Shown: positions 7,931 through 16,706, counted from the stretch's first letter. The stretch is 64,000 nucleotides of DNA from an uncultured Clostridia bacterium (GCA_947624485.1 CANQKM010000003.1:124001-188000); one strand, 5' to 3'. Notes: generated by a model from the letters alone, not told the origin. Translations and numbers: made by a program.

Positions 7931-8912
7931 GAAATACTACAAGGAAGCAAACGACTCGATTAAGCCGAGCGAGGATTTCGTAAACAGCGTTATACGCGAC
8001 GCAAAAAAGCATAAGCCTCCTTTACGCGCTCGTTATATGCAATACGCGGCTGCGGCTGCCGCGGCGGTTGTCGTTGTGACGGGAGCGGTCACGGCGTTTC
8101 CGCTGCTGCAGAAGGCGCAGCGTGACGGCGGCGAGGGTATTGTGATTGAGGAAAGGGCTACGGAAAGCGGCTCAACAGCTGCGCCCTCACGTACCGCCGC
8201 GCCCGAACCTGCCGCAGTGAACGAAAAATCCGGGGACGCGCAAAATTCGGTACGATCCTCCATACAAAAGCCGGAAACGGCAGACGCACCTTCCCATAAT
8301 ACAAGTGAAAGTTCATATAGCGTCCCCGGTAATGTTTCGCGTAATACGGAGGAAACGGCGGCTGAACCGTCGCGTGAATATAATTACGGGTATAATGAAG
8401 ATATAAACGAAACCGCGCCCGAACCGGCACCGGAGCCGAAAGCCGATGAGCAGACTGAAACAGCGGACGAAACAACAGACGCGCCGACTGAAACGGAAAG
8501 CGATGAGGGCGCGCCCGGCGGCGGTTCCTCCGCAAGCTATATACTCGGCGAATCGGACGAGGTTATAAAGCCGGAAAACACCGCGCCGGAGGATATGACG
8601 CCGTACAGCAAAAAGCGGGATTTGTCGGATATTTCCGCCGCCGATACCGAGGCGATCGACGACGCGGACATTCCGTGTCCCGACGGCTACTACTGCATAG
8701 ACGCGTCGCCGAACGGCTACACCTTCAAAAACGACGGCGGCGCGGTAATATCGGTGACGATAAATTACGGCGGCGCTGACAGAGAGCCGTACATCACGGA
8801 GGAGGACGGCAGCATTTACGCGGTGTTTACGTCGTTCGGCTTGAGCGTGACGATCAACGCTTACGGCGCGGATATGGCGGCCGTTGAAGAGATTATAAAC
8901 CAATTCAGATAA
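7917..8912 (+). CDS. Putative membrane anti-sigma factor
   Basis: A 331-residue protein. A short cytoplasmic N-terminus (about 40 residues) is followed by an Ala/Val-rich membrane helix (about 42-62), a long Pro/Glu/Thr/Ala-rich low-complexity stretch (about 75-200) and a compact C-terminal domain of about 90 residues (CPDGYYCIDASPNGYTF onward). Translational overlap with the ECF sigma gene supports an anti-sigma role, with the extracytoplasmic part sensing an outside signal through a stalk. No zinc anti-sigma motif (HxxxCxxC) is present, so the assignment rests on context and topology. Confidence 0.6.
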   Translation: MTLFRKYYKEANDSIKPSEDFVNSVIRDAKKHKPPLRARYMQYAAAAAAAVVVVTGAVTAFPLLQKAQRDGGEGIVIEERATESGSTAAPSRTAAPEPAAVNEKSGDAQNSVRSSIQKPETADAPSHNTSESSYSVPGNVSRNTEETAAEPSREYNYGYNEDINETAPEPAPEPKADEQTETADETTDAPTETESDEGAPGGGSSASYILGESDEVIKPENTAPEDMTPYSKKRDLSDISAADTEAIDDADIPCPDGYYCIDASPNGYTFKNDGGAVISVTINYGGADREPYITEEDGSIYAVFTSFGLSVTINAYGADMAAVEEIINQFR

Positions 8913-8930
8913 GGAAAGGACGGATCACAC

Positions 8931-11177
8931 ATGAAAAAAAGAATTATTGCCGTTACCGCGGCTTTGGCTGTGTCGGCGGCGGCGTTTACGGCGTTGGCGT
9001 CACCCGCGGAGGAGCTTCGCGACAAGGGAATACTGAGCGGCTACGAGGACGGTCAGCTTCATCTTGAACGCACATTGACGCGCGCGGAGTTTACAAAGAT
9101 TTTCTGCGACGCGTTCCTGACGGACGATGAAGTTAAAGCCGACGCACCGGAATTTCCCGACGTTCCCGACGGCCACTGGGCGAAGGATTATATCGCGGCG
9201 GCGTACGGCGCGGGCGTTATTTCCGGCTTCGACGACGGCACGTTCCGTCCCGACGACACCGTTACGTATGAGCAGGCGGTAAAAATTATCATGAGCCGCC
9301 TCAGTTATTCTGGCAGCGCGGCGTATCCCGAGGGTTACGTCGGCGGCGCAGTCGATATGGGAATTTCGGATAATGTTCACGCGCTAATAGGCGACACGAT
9401 CACGCGTGAGGACGTTGTGTACCTCATTGACAACGCGCTTAAAAAAATAGAGGACGACAGGCGCGAGGCGGAGGAAGAAGCGAACATCGACAGTATACAG
9501 TCGCCCGCTTACCTTTGGGGCGGCGGTTCAGGCTCATCGGGAGGCTCGTCAAACAGCAGCACGGGAGGCAGTGTACGTCCGTCATCGGGCGGTTCTTCGG
9601 GCGGCGATAAATCCGGCGCGTCAAGCGACGCAAGCCCCGACAGCAGCGTCGGTTTTGAGTCGTCGGGCGGCGGCGGAAGCTCGATTTTAGCCGGCGGCAA
9701 TTATGCGCCCGCACCCGCTCCTGAAACGGAATATGACTATAACGGTTATTTTAATACGGAGGAGTACACATCGGAGGACGAGAACGTGTTCAAAAACGCG
9801 CTCACATCTCCCTTGTCCACGTTCTCCATTGACGCGGACACCGCGTCCTACAGCAATCTGCGCCGCTTCGCGCTCGGCTACGGCATGTTCCCGAAATACG
9901 GCTCGATCCGCACAGAGGAGCTTATAAACTACTTCACCTACGACAACCCACGACCGACCGACGGCAAGCCGTTTGAGGTGTCCGCCGAAACGGCTGTGTG
10001 TCCGTGGAACAGCGGGCATCTGCTTACGAAAATAGCGGTGCAGGGTGACGAGCTTACGGAAAAGCAGCCGACAAACCTCGTGTTCCTTATCGACGTTTCC
10101 GGTTCGATGTACACGGCTGAAAAGCTGCCGCTCGTTAAAAAGTCGCTGCGTATGCTGCTTGACGAGCTTGACGAAAACGACACGATCTCAATCGTGACAT
10201 ACGCGTCGGGTACGCGCGTGGCGCTTGACAGCACGCCTGTAAGGGAAAAGGATAAAATACTCGAGGCTATCGCGTCGCTCCGCGCCGGAGGCGGCACGTA
10301 CGGCGAGGTCGGTATAAATCTCGCGTATCTGCAGGCGGAGAAGCATCTTATAGAGGGCAACAACCGCATCATACTCTGCACCGACGGTGATTTCAATATA
10401 GGAATGTCCTCGACGGGCGATCTTGAAAAGCTCATAAGCGAAAAGCGCGAAAAAGGTATTTTCCTGACGGTTCTCGGCTTCGGTATGGGCAATTACAAGG
10501 ATAACCGTATGGAAACGCTTGCCGACAACGGCAACGGCACATACGCTTACATAGACACCGAGCGCGAGGCGAGGAAGGTTTTTGTGGACGAGATGCCGAA
10601 AACGCTTTACACCATAGCGAAGGACGTTAAAATTCAGGCTGAATTTAATCCGGCGGCGGTAAAGGAGTACCGTCTCGTCGGTTACGAGAACAGGATTCTC
10701 AATAACGAGGATTTTGACAACGATAAAAAGGACGCGGGCGAGCTTGGCTGCGGCGCGACAGTAACGGCGCTTTACGAAATTGTGCCCGCCGACGGTACGG
10801 AGGTTTCGGAGCTAAAGTACAGGTCGTCCGAAATTATGGGCGGCGTGGACGAGTTAATGACGGTTAAGCTGCGCTACAAGGATCCCGACGGCGATGAAAG
10901 CAAGCTTATAGAAATGCCCGTCGCGAACGCGGTGACGAGTGAAATGAGCAGCGACTTTAAATTCGCGTCGGCTGTGGCGGAGCTTGGTATGCTGCTGAAC
11001 GACTCGGAATTTGCCGGTACGGCAGATTATGACAGCGTGATAAGCCTTGCGCGCGAGGGTGTCGGCGATGATCCGCTCGGGTTCAGGACGGAATTTCTGC
11101 ACATAGCCGATATTTTGAAATACATAAGTGAAAACCGCGGCATGTCGCCGACGGATGATACGGATTTACCTTATTAA
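8931..11177 (+). CDS. SLH-domain surface protein with von Willebrand A domain (YfbK-like)
   Basis: A 748-residue protein with a signal peptide (1-23), two SLH domains (about 24-130; FPDVPDGHWAKDYIAAAYGAGV), a Gly/Ser-rich linker (about 180-265), a vWA N-terminal segment (about 280-360), a vWA domain with an intact MIDAS start (D388-x-S390-x-S392 in DVSGSM), and a C-terminal DUF3520-like region. The vWA plus DUF3520 layout is that of the YfbK family, usually a lipoprotein; here it is joined to S-layer anchoring domains. It follows the sigma/anti-sigma pair by 18 bases, so it is likely co-expressed and may be part of an envelope stress or adhesion response (inference). Confidence 0.85.
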   Translation: MKKRIIAVTAALAVSAAAFTALASPAEELRDKGILSGYEDGQLHLERTLTRAEFTKIFCDAFLTDDEVKADAPEFPDVPDGHWAKDYIAAAYGAGVISGFDDGTFRPDDTVTYEQAVKIIMSRLSYSGSAAYPEGYVGGAVDMGISDNVHALIGDTITREDVVYLIDNALKKIEDDRREAEEEANIDSIQSPAYLWGGGSGSSGGSSNSSTGGSVRPSSGGSSGGDKSGASSDASPDSSVGFESSGGGGSSILAGGNYAPAPAPETEYDYNGYFNTEEYTSEDENVFKNALTSPLSTFSIDADTASYSNLRRFALGYGMFPKYGSIRTEELINYFTYDNPRPTDGKPFEVSAETAVCPWNSGHLLTKIAVQGDELTEKQPTNLVFLIDVSGSMYTAEKLPLVKKSLRMLLDELDENDTISIVTYASGTRVALDSTPVREKDKILEAIASLRAGGGTYGEVGINLAYLQAEKHLIEGNNRIILCTDGDFNIGMSSTGDLEKLISEKREKGIFLTVLGFGMGNYKDNRMETLADNGNGTYAYIDTEREARKVFVDEMPKTLYTIAKDVKIQAEFNPAAVKEYRLVGYENRILNNEDFDNDKKDAGELGCGATVTALYEIVPADGTEVSELKYRSSEIMGGVDELMTVKLRYKDPDGDESKLIEMPVANAVTSEMSSDFKFASAVAELGMLLNDSEFAGTADYDSVISLAREGVGDDPLGFRTEFLHIADILKYISENRGMSPTDDTDLPY

Positions 11178-11181
11178 AATC

Positions 11182-11210
11182 TTGACACCGGACGCGCAAA
11201 CTGCTATAAT
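11182..11210 (+). promoter_or_regulatory. Strong sigma-A promoter for rubrerythrin
   Basis: TTGACA (11182-11187), 17 bases, TATAAT (11205-11210): perfect consensus, consistent with high expression. Confidence 0.85.
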
Positions 11211-11249
11211 AAGTGTATACATTTTTTAACACATAAGGAGGATTTTATT

Positions 11250-11801
11250 ATGGCAAAGTACGTATGTCCCGTATGCGGCTATGTTCACGAGGGAGACCAG
11301 CCGCCCGAAAAATGTCCGCAGTGCGGCGTTCCCGGCTCAAAGTTCACAGTTATGGAGGAAGGCTCTCTTAACTTCGTTTGCGAGCACGTTATAGGCGTTG
11401 GCGCAAAGGGTAAGGTTGAGGACGATGTTTACGAGGGCTTGAAGGCTAACTTCGAGGGCGAATGCACCGAGGTCGGCATGTACATCGCGATGTCGAGACA
11501 GGCTATCCGCGAGGGTTATCCCGAAATAGGCGAGTTCTATATGAGAGCGGCTCTCGAGGAAGCGGAGCACGCGGCGAAGTTCGCGGAGCTTCTCGGCGAG
11601 GTCGTAACGCCTTCGACAAAGAAAAATCTGCAGCTTCGTGCCGAGGCTGAGTGCGGCGCGACCGCCGGCAAGCTCGACCTCGCTAAGCGCGCAAAGGAGC
11701 TTAACTACGACGCTATCCACGATACCGTGCACGAAATGGCGAAGGACGAAGCAAGACATGGAAAGGGTTTTGAAGGCTTGTTAAAGAGATATTTCGGCTA
11801 A
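11250..11801 (+). CDS. Reverse rubrerythrin (rubredoxin domain first)
   Basis: A 183-residue cytoplasmic protein of oxidative stress defence that reduces hydrogen peroxide with electrons from NADH via rubredoxin-type partners. The N-terminal rubredoxin centre has C6, C9, C22 and C25 ([19 protein letters not shown]). The diiron ferritin-like domain follows, with Glu and ExxH motifs such as EEAEHAAKF and [10 protein letters not shown]. The domain order is the reverse of classical rubrerythrin, as in the oxygen-inducible proteins of Clostridium. Single-gene unit with a consensus promoter and its own terminator. Confidence 0.9.
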   Translation: MAKYVCPVCGYVHEGDQPPEKCPQCGVPGSKFTVMEEGSLNFVCEHVIGVGAKGKVEDDVYEGLKANFEGECTEVGMYIAMSRQAIREGYPEIGEFYMRAALEEAEHAAKFAELLGEVVTPSTKKNLQLRAEAECGATAGKLDLAKRAKELNYDAIHDTVHEMAKDEARHGKGFEGLLKRYFG

Positions 11802-11833
11802 GCCTAAACCCACGATAATACTTGATTTTATGA

Positions 11834-11865
11834 GAAATCCCGCTTGTAACGAGCGGGATTTTTTG
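11834..11865 (+). terminator. Terminator after rubrerythrin
   Basis: AAATCCCGCT-TGTAAC-GAGCGGGATTT hairpin and T run. Confidence 0.8.
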
Positions 11866-11956
11866 TGTACGGCGGCACAGGAAGAATGCCGCGAGGGTTG
11901 ATATTGTCGGCGCGGTATGATATACTTATCATATATATGAAAACGAGGTAACGCAT

Positions 11957-13090
11957 ATGAAAACAAAAAAGATTACGGCGGCGTTAGCTGCTGCGGCGAT
12001 TACGATTGGAACGGCTGCAAATGCTGCGACTTTTCCCGATGTGAAATCGGGAGATTGGTATTATGATACCGTTACGGCGATGACGAATAAAGGGTTATTC
12101 GCCGGAATTGAGGAAAACGGAACGGTTTACTTTAAGCCTGAAAACACAATGACTCACGCGGAATTTATTGCAGTTGTGGACAGGATTTTAAATCTCGACA
12201 CAAGCGCAAAAGGTGATACGTGGTGGTACGGAGTGTATAAAGCCGCGGTTGACGCACAGCTCATAACGAGCAGCGAAATGAGCGAAACCGACATGGACAA
12301 GGACATAACAAGGCAGGAAATGGCAATGATAGCGGTACGAGCCATTGAAAAGAGGGGTGAAAAGCTATCGTCGCAGTACTCCGACAATGTTCAGGCCTCG
12401 ATCCCCGACAACCAAAAAATCGACAGTTATTACCGCGATTTCGTTCTGACCGCATACGAAAACGGCATACTCTGCGGCGTTGACGACCTCGGCACATTTG
12501 ATCCCAACGGCACGCTGACACGAGCCGCTGCGGCAGCGGTACTGAACCGTATAACAGAGCCGACCACAAGAGAGAGCCGCGACTTCTCACAGCCGCCCGA
12601 TCCGCTTCACAATTACAACCCTATCACAATTTATGAAGGTCAGCCGCGTGAAAACCGCCTTGCAAGAGAGGGCGACATATTCGTCAAAGCGGACGGCACG
12701 CGGGTGGTACTTAAAATAGATGAATTGACGGGCGTTTTAGGTTACGGTCAGGGAGTTGCTCCGGATGTGGGTTTAATGGACGAGGTAGGACAAGGAGTCC
12801 ATATAACCAGAAGACCTTTAACAGCTAATGGCAAATTAACAACAGGAAAATACGGACCAAATTCAGTAGGTAAAAATGTTAGTGATTCGCAGTATTGGGT
12901 AAATCCTATAACTGATGAGGGACACTGGGACAGTGAATGGGCAGTAATAAGCGATTATACATTACCAAAAGAGCAAGGAACAGAAGAAGGCGAAATATCC
13001 CCAGATAATAATTATATTTGGGATGGTATGGGTTGGGTTACTTTAGCTTGTGATAATGGGCGCATAGTGTTTGAATATTATAATAAGTAA
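11957..13090 (+). CDS. SLH-domain surface protein, paralogue 1
   Basis: A 377-residue protein with a signal peptide (1-23) and three SLH domains (about 26-78, 82-130, 150-205; FPDVKSGDWYYDTVTAMTN starts the first). A C-terminal domain of about 170 residues follows that I do not recognise (motifs GVLGYGQGVAPDVG and YGPNSVGKNVSDSQY). SLH domains bind pyruvylated secondary wall polymers and hold proteins on the cell surface. It is a close paralogue of the next gene and of the broken copy at 29007. The last 300 bases are visibly richer in A+T than the SLH part, and here the extreme C-terminus differs from the other two copies. Confidence 0.85.
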   Translation: MKTKKITAALAAAAITIGTAANAATFPDVKSGDWYYDTVTAMTNKGLFAGIEENGTVYFKPENTMTHAEFIAVVDRILNLDTSAKGDTWWYGVYKAAVDAQLITSSEMSETDMDKDITRQEMAMIAVRAIEKRGEKLSSQYSDNVQASIPDNQKIDSYYRDFVLTAYENGILCGVDDLGTFDPNGTLTRAAAAAVLNRITEPTTRESRDFSQPPDPLHNYNPITIYEGQPRENRLAREGDIFVKADGTRVVLKIDELTGVLGYGQGVAPDVGLMDEVGQGVHITRRPLTANGKLTTGKYGPNSVGKNVSDSQYWVNPITDEGHWDSEWAVISDYTLPKEQGTEEGEISPDNNYIWDGMGWVTLACDNGRIVFEYYNK

Positions 13091-13113
13091 TATACTTAGA
13101 AAAGAGGCAGAAA

Positions 13114-14250
13114 ATGAAAAATAGGATTTTGAGCGCGATACTTACGTGTTCCGTGCTGATGTGCGCGGCATATACCGCAAACGCGGCATCGTTTCCCGAT
13201 GTGCAGTCGGGCGATTGGTACTACGACACGGTTACGGCAATGACGGGCAAGGGGTTATTTGCGGGAATCGAGGAAAACGGCACTGTTTACTTTAAGCCGG
13301 AAAATACAATGACGCACGCGGAGTTTATTGCCGTTGTGGACAGAATACTCGGACTTGACACAAGCGCAAAGGGCGATACGTGGTGGTACGGAGTGTATAA
13401 AGCCGCGGTTGACGCAAATCTCATAACGAGCGACGAAATGAGCGAAAACGACATGGACAGCGACATAACAAGGCAGGAAATGGCAATGGTGGCGGTGCGC
13501 GCCATTGAAAAACGGGGTGAAACGCTTTCAAAGCAGTACGCCGCAAATGTTCAGGCATCGATCCCCGACAACCAAAAAATCGACAGCCGCTGCCTCGACT
13601 TTGTCCTTACCGCATACGAAAACGGCATACTCTGCGGCGTTGACGACCTCGGCACATTCGATCCCGACGGCACACTCACGCGCGCCGCTGCGGCAGCGGT
13701 ACTGAACCGCATAACCGAGCCGTCAACAAGAGAGAGCCGCGACTTCTCACAGCCGCCCGATCCGCTTCACAACTACAACCCCATAACGATTTACGAAGGT
13801 CAGCCGCGCGAAAACCGTCTCGCAAGAGAGGGTGACATATTCGTCAAAGCGGACGGCACGCAGATAGTATTAAGGAAAGATGAAGTAACGGGTGTGTTGG
13901 GGTATGGCCAAGGCGTTGCGCCTGATGTGGGGTTAATGGATGAGGTAGGACAGGGTGATGCTAAATTCACTGCTCCTTTGGAAGCTAATGGTAAGTTAAT
14001 AACAGGCAAATACGGACCAAATTCAGTGGGTAAAAATGTTAGTGATTCGCAGTATCAAGTAAATATTTTTACCGGTGAAGGACATTGGGACAGTGAATGG
14101 ACTGTAATAAGTTACTATACCAGACCAAGAGGATATGACGGCACGGAGATAGGTGAAGTATCCGCGGACAAGAATTATTTTTGGGACAGTATGGATTGGG
14201 TATTAGTTTCTGCACATCCCGAGTATGCGGATATATTCAAAGTAAAATAA
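13114..14250 (+). CDS. SLH-domain surface protein, paralogue 2
   Basis: A 378-residue protein with a signal peptide and three SLH domains, almost the same as paralogue 1 over residues 25-260. Its C-terminal domain (GDAKFTAPLEANGKL; later YTRPRGYDGTEIGEVSAD) is nearly identical to that of the frameshifted copy at 29007-30142 and differs from paralogue 1. It starts 23 bases after paralogue 1 with its own ribosome site (AAAGAGGCAG), so the two form a tandem pair. The function of the C-terminal domain is unknown; surface display is supported by the SLH domains. Confidence 0.85.
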   Translation: MKNRILSAILTCSVLMCAAYTANAASFPDVQSGDWYYDTVTAMTGKGLFAGIEENGTVYFKPENTMTHAEFIAVVDRILGLDTSAKGDTWWYGVYKAAVDANLITSDEMSENDMDSDITRQEMAMVAVRAIEKRGETLSKQYAANVQASIPDNQKIDSRCLDFVLTAYENGILCGVDDLGTFDPDGTLTRAAAAAVLNRITEPSTRESRDFSQPPDPLHNYNPITIYEGQPRENRLAREGDIFVKADGTQIVLRKDEVTGVLGYGQGVAPDVGLMDEVGQGDAKFTAPLEANGKLITGKYGPNSVGKNVSDSQYQVNIFTGEGHWDSEWTVISYYTRPRGYDGTEIGEVSADKNYFWDSMDWVLVSAHPEYADIFKVK

Positions 14251-14253
14251 AAG

Positions 14254-14290
14254 AAAAACGACCGCGCCTTTTGCGGGGCGCAGTCGTTTT
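14254..14290. terminator. Two-way terminator between the SLH pair and htpG
   Basis: AAACGACCGCGCC / GGGGCGCAGTCGTTT hairpin with A and T runs on either side, placed between convergent genes. Confidence 0.75.
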
Positions 14291-14299
14291 ACATATATC

Positions 14300-16156
14300 T
14301 TAGAATAATCTTTCCAGCAGCTTGTTGGAGCGCTCGACGAATTTTGTCATCTGCTCCGCGCTCAACGGGCTGTGGCTTATTTTCGCGAGGTCGTACACGT
14401 GATTTATCACAAGCGACGCGTCCTCGCCCTCGAGCGTGTCAAGCTTCTTTATGAGCGAATTGTTTGAATTAAGCACAAGCGTGAATTCGTCCTTGAACAT
14501 ATCCGCCATTGACGCCGCCTGCTGACCGTAGGCGCGGTACATCTCGCGCATACGGCGCGACTGCTCGCTCAAAAGTATTACCGCGGGGATTTTGTCGTCC
14601 TTTAACGACTGCACCTCTATTTTGAGCGTGTCGTCGTTTATTTCATTTTTGAACTTTTCAATCAGCGCTTCGTCGGCTTTTTTCGCGTCGTCGTCCTTTT
14701 CGTTTTCGTCGGAAACGTCATTGATTGCACTGTCGATACGCTTGAACTTCACGCCCTCGTTCTTCATTTCCACGAACGATATAAAGTGCGTGTCCATCAT
14801 GCTCGGCAGCATTACCGCGTCAAGTCCCTGATCCCTGAACATCTTTATATACTGCGACTGCACCTTTTCGTCCGAGACGTAGTAAACGGTCTTGTCCTCC
14901 TTGCCGCCGATATAATCGTCGAGCGTGATGTACTTTCCGCCGAGGTTTTTGTATATGATGATATTCTTCACCTTATCGTAAAATTTATCGTCGCGCAGGC
15001 AGCCGTACTTTATAAATATGTCGATGTCGTCCCAGTATTTTTCGTAGTTTTCCCTGTCGCCGTTAAACAGCTCCGTCAGCTTGTCCGCGACCTTCTTTGT
15101 GATGTGCGACGAAATCTTTTTAACGTAGCCGTCGTTCTGCAAAAAGCTGCGCGACACGTTAAGCGGCAGGTCGGGGCAGTCGATTACGCCTTTTAAGAGC
15201 ATCAGAAATTCGGGTATTACCTCTTTCACGTTGTCCGCAACGAATACCTGGTTGTTGTACAGTTTTATCTGTCCCTCCTGACCGGCAAACTCGTGGTTTA
15301 TTTTCGGGAAGTAAAGTATGCCCTTCAGATTAAACGGATAATCGACATTCAGGTGTATCCAGAACAGCGGCTCGTTGAAGTCGAGGAATACCTTGTGGTA
15401 AAACGCTTTGTATTCCTCGTCCGTACATTCCGACGGCTTTTTCATCCAGAGCGGATTCGTGTCGTTTATGGGCTTCGGTTCTTCCTTTTCTTCGCCCTCT
15501 TTTTCTTCGCTTTCCTCGTCCTTCTTGTCGGGATTTTCGAGGTAGACCTCTATCGGCAGAAACGCGCAGTACTTGTGAAGTATTTCCTTTATTTTATACT
15601 CGTCGAGAAATTCCTCGCTGTCCTCCGCCACATGGAGCGTCACTGTCGTGCCGCGCTCGGTGCGCGCGCCGTCCGTAAGCTCAAATTCCATGCTGCCGTC
15701 GCACGTCCACTTTGCCGCCTTCGCGCCGTCAATGTACGAAAGCGAGTCTATCTCAACGCTGTCCGCTACCATAAACGCGCTGTAAAAGCCCAGACCGAAG
15801 TGACCGATTATCTGCGCGCCCGCGTCGTCCTCCTGCTTGTACTTTTCAAGGAAGTCGCTCGCGCCCGAGAACGCAATTTGATTTATATACTTGTCTATTT
15901 CCTCGGCTGTCATACCGATACCGTTGTCGGATATTGTAAGCGTCTTATTCTCCTTCGACACTGAAACGACGACCTTGAATTTCTCGTCCGCCGCGATCTC
16001 CGCGTCGCCGATTCCCGCGAGCTTTTTAAGCTTCGTTACCGCGTCGCAGCCGTTTGAAACGAGTTCTCTCAAGAAAATATCCTTGTCGCTGTACAGCCAT
16101 TTTTTAATAATCGGGAACAGGTTTTCGCTGTCAACCGATATGTTTCCCTTTGCCAT
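14300..16156 (-). CDS. htpG: Molecular chaperone HtpG (Hsp90)
   Basis: A 618-residue ATP-dependent chaperone. The N-terminal GHKL ATPase has the usual motifs (ELVSNGCDAVTKLKKL, ISDNGIGM, GHFGLGFYSAFMV), followed by the middle and C-terminal dimerisation domains. The region between about residues 215 and 240 is a Glu/Lys-rich linker (EESEEKEGEEKEEPK), more acidic than usual for bacterial HtpG. A perfect CIRCE operator lies upstream, so HrcA control is likely. The start follows an AAAGGA ribosome site. It is monocistronic, and divergent from the small toxin gene. Confidence 0.95.
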   Translation of the reverse strand: MAKGNISVDSENLFPIIKKWLYSDKDIFLRELVSNGCDAVTKLKKLAGIGDAEIAADEKFKVVVSVSKENKTLTISDNGIGMTAEEIDKYINQIAFSGASDFLEKYKQEDDAGAQIIGHFGLGFYSAFMVADSVEIDSLSYIDGAKAAKWTCDGSMEFELTDGARTERGTTVTLHVAEDSEEFLDEYKIKEILHKYCAFLPIEVYLENPDKKDEESEEKEGEEKEEPKPINDTNPLWMKKPSECTDEEYKAFYHKVFLDFNEPLFWIHLNVDYPFNLKGILYFPKINHEFAGQEGQIKLYNNQVFVADNVKEVIPEFLMLLKGVIDCPDLPLNVSRSFLQNDGYVKKISSHITKKVADKLTELFNGDRENYEKYWDDIDIFIKYGCLRDDKFYDKVKNIIIYKNLGGKYITLDDYIGGKEDKTVYYVSDEKVQSQYIKMFRDQGLDAVMLPSMMDTHFISFVEMKNEGVKFKRIDSAINDVSDENEKDDDAKKADEALIEKFKNEINDDTLKIEVQSLKDDKIPAVILLSEQSRRMREMYRAYGQQAASMADMFKDEFTLVLNSNNSLIKKLDTLEGEDASLVINHVYDLAKISHSPLSAEQMTKFVERSNKLLERLF

Positions 16157-16233
16157 GTAAAATCATGTCCTTTCTCTGTTTATTAAGTCTAAATAATATA
16201 ATAATACCATTTTGCGGAAAAGTCAACAGAAAA

Positions 16234-16260
16234 TTAGCACTCTTAACAAGAGAGTGCTAA
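16234..16260. promoter_or_regulatory. CIRCE operator (HrcA binding site)
   Basis: Perfect consensus: TTAGCACTC, nine bases, GAGTGCTAA. It lies upstream of htpG. A minus-strand promoter (TTGACT at 16221-16226, 17 bases, TATTAT) lies between it and htpG; a weaker one (TTGCAA-17-TAAACA) would start inside it. The divergent toxin promoter begins 25 bases to the right. Confidence 0.93.
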
Positions 16261-16284
16261 TTGTTTACGTTTTGTTCACATTTA

Positions 16285-16313
16285 TTGCAAAATACGCCCT
16301 TTTCTGATATAAT
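16285..16313 (+). promoter_or_regulatory. Promoter of the Fst-like toxin gene
   Basis: TTGCAA (16285-16290), 17 bases, TATAAT (16308-16313). Confidence 0.75.
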
Positions 16314-16355
16314 TTCCCTGTCGGCACCCTTTCTTAGGAAAGGAGGTGATGCAAT

Positions 16356-16454
16356 TTGCTAGAAATGATAACGGCGCTACTTATATCCGTTATCGCAGGC
16401 ATAATATCTCATTATATCTGCAAGTGGCTTGACGGAAACGCCGACAACAAATAA
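16356..16454 (+). CDS. Small hydrophobic peptide, probable Fst-like type I toxin
   Basis: A 32-residue peptide starting at TTG, 8 bases after AGGAGG. The core LLISVIAGIISHYICKWLD is a single membrane helix ending in Trp-Leu-Asp, followed by a short charged tail (GNADNK). Length, topology and the WLD ending match the Fst/Ldr family of type I toxins that damage the membrane. Supporting context: a convergent antisense RNA with its own promoter, a shared terminator hairpin, and a direct repeat of the start region inside the antisense RNA, as in the par locus of plasmid pAD1. An ATG at 16365 would give 29 residues but has worse spacing. Confidence 0.75.
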   Translation: MLEMITALLISVIAGIISHYICKWLDGNADNK

Positions 16455-16485
16455 GCCGCCGGCTTTGTTATAATTTAATATAACT

Positions 16486-16567
16486 CAAAAAAATACCCTC
16501 GAAGCTCGAACCTTCGGGGGTATTGCCGTTGGTGATACATTTGCTAGAAATTACCACTGCACCATTC
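16486..16567 (-). ncRNA. Antisense RNA 1, antitoxin of the Fst-like toxin
   Basis: Driven from the right by a minus-strand promoter (TTGACA at 16597-16602, 17 bases, TAATAT at 16574-16579). It ends at a hairpin (16493-16523) followed on this strand by seven Ts. About 80 nt. It carries the complement of 16531-16551, which repeats 16345-16366 of the toxin message with one gap and one mismatch. It can therefore pair with the toxin ribosome site and TTG start as well as with the shared 3' hairpin. Confidence 0.7.
16493..16523. terminator. Shared hairpin of toxin message and antisense RNA 1
   Basis: ATACCCTCGAAG / CTTCGGGGGTAT with a 7-base loop. The minus strand has a T run after it; the plus strand does not, so it is a clear terminator only for the antisense RNA and a probable 3' end for the toxin message. 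Confidence 0.6.
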
Positions 16568-16573
16568 ATATTT

Positions 16574-16602
16574 ATATTACCACATACACAAAAAAATGTC
16601 AA
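16574..16602 (-). promoter_or_regulatory. Promoter of antisense RNA 1
   Basis: TTGACA, 17 bases, TAATAT on the minus strand. Confidence 0.8.
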
Positions 16603-16621
16603 GTGTTTTTAATATACAGTT

Positions 16622-16700
16622 CTAAAAATTACCCTCGGAGAATGGCACTCTCCGAGGGTCTTGCTGTTGATGAAAACCTATGCTGCAAATAATCACACTT
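16622..16700 (-). ncRNA. Antisense RNA 2, orphan antitoxin-like RNA
   Basis: A second unit of the same design in tandem: minus-strand promoter at 16707-16735, about 80 nt, ending in a strong hairpin (ACCCTCGGAGA / TCTCCGAGGGT, 16631-16659) followed by Ts. The strand opposite to it reads GATGAAAACCTATGCTGCAA, like the start of a different small toxin (Met-Leu-Gln-Ile-Ile-Thr). No such toxin gene is present beside it, so its target is probably elsewhere in the genome or lost. Confidence 0.6.
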
Positions 16701-16706
16701 ACTATC

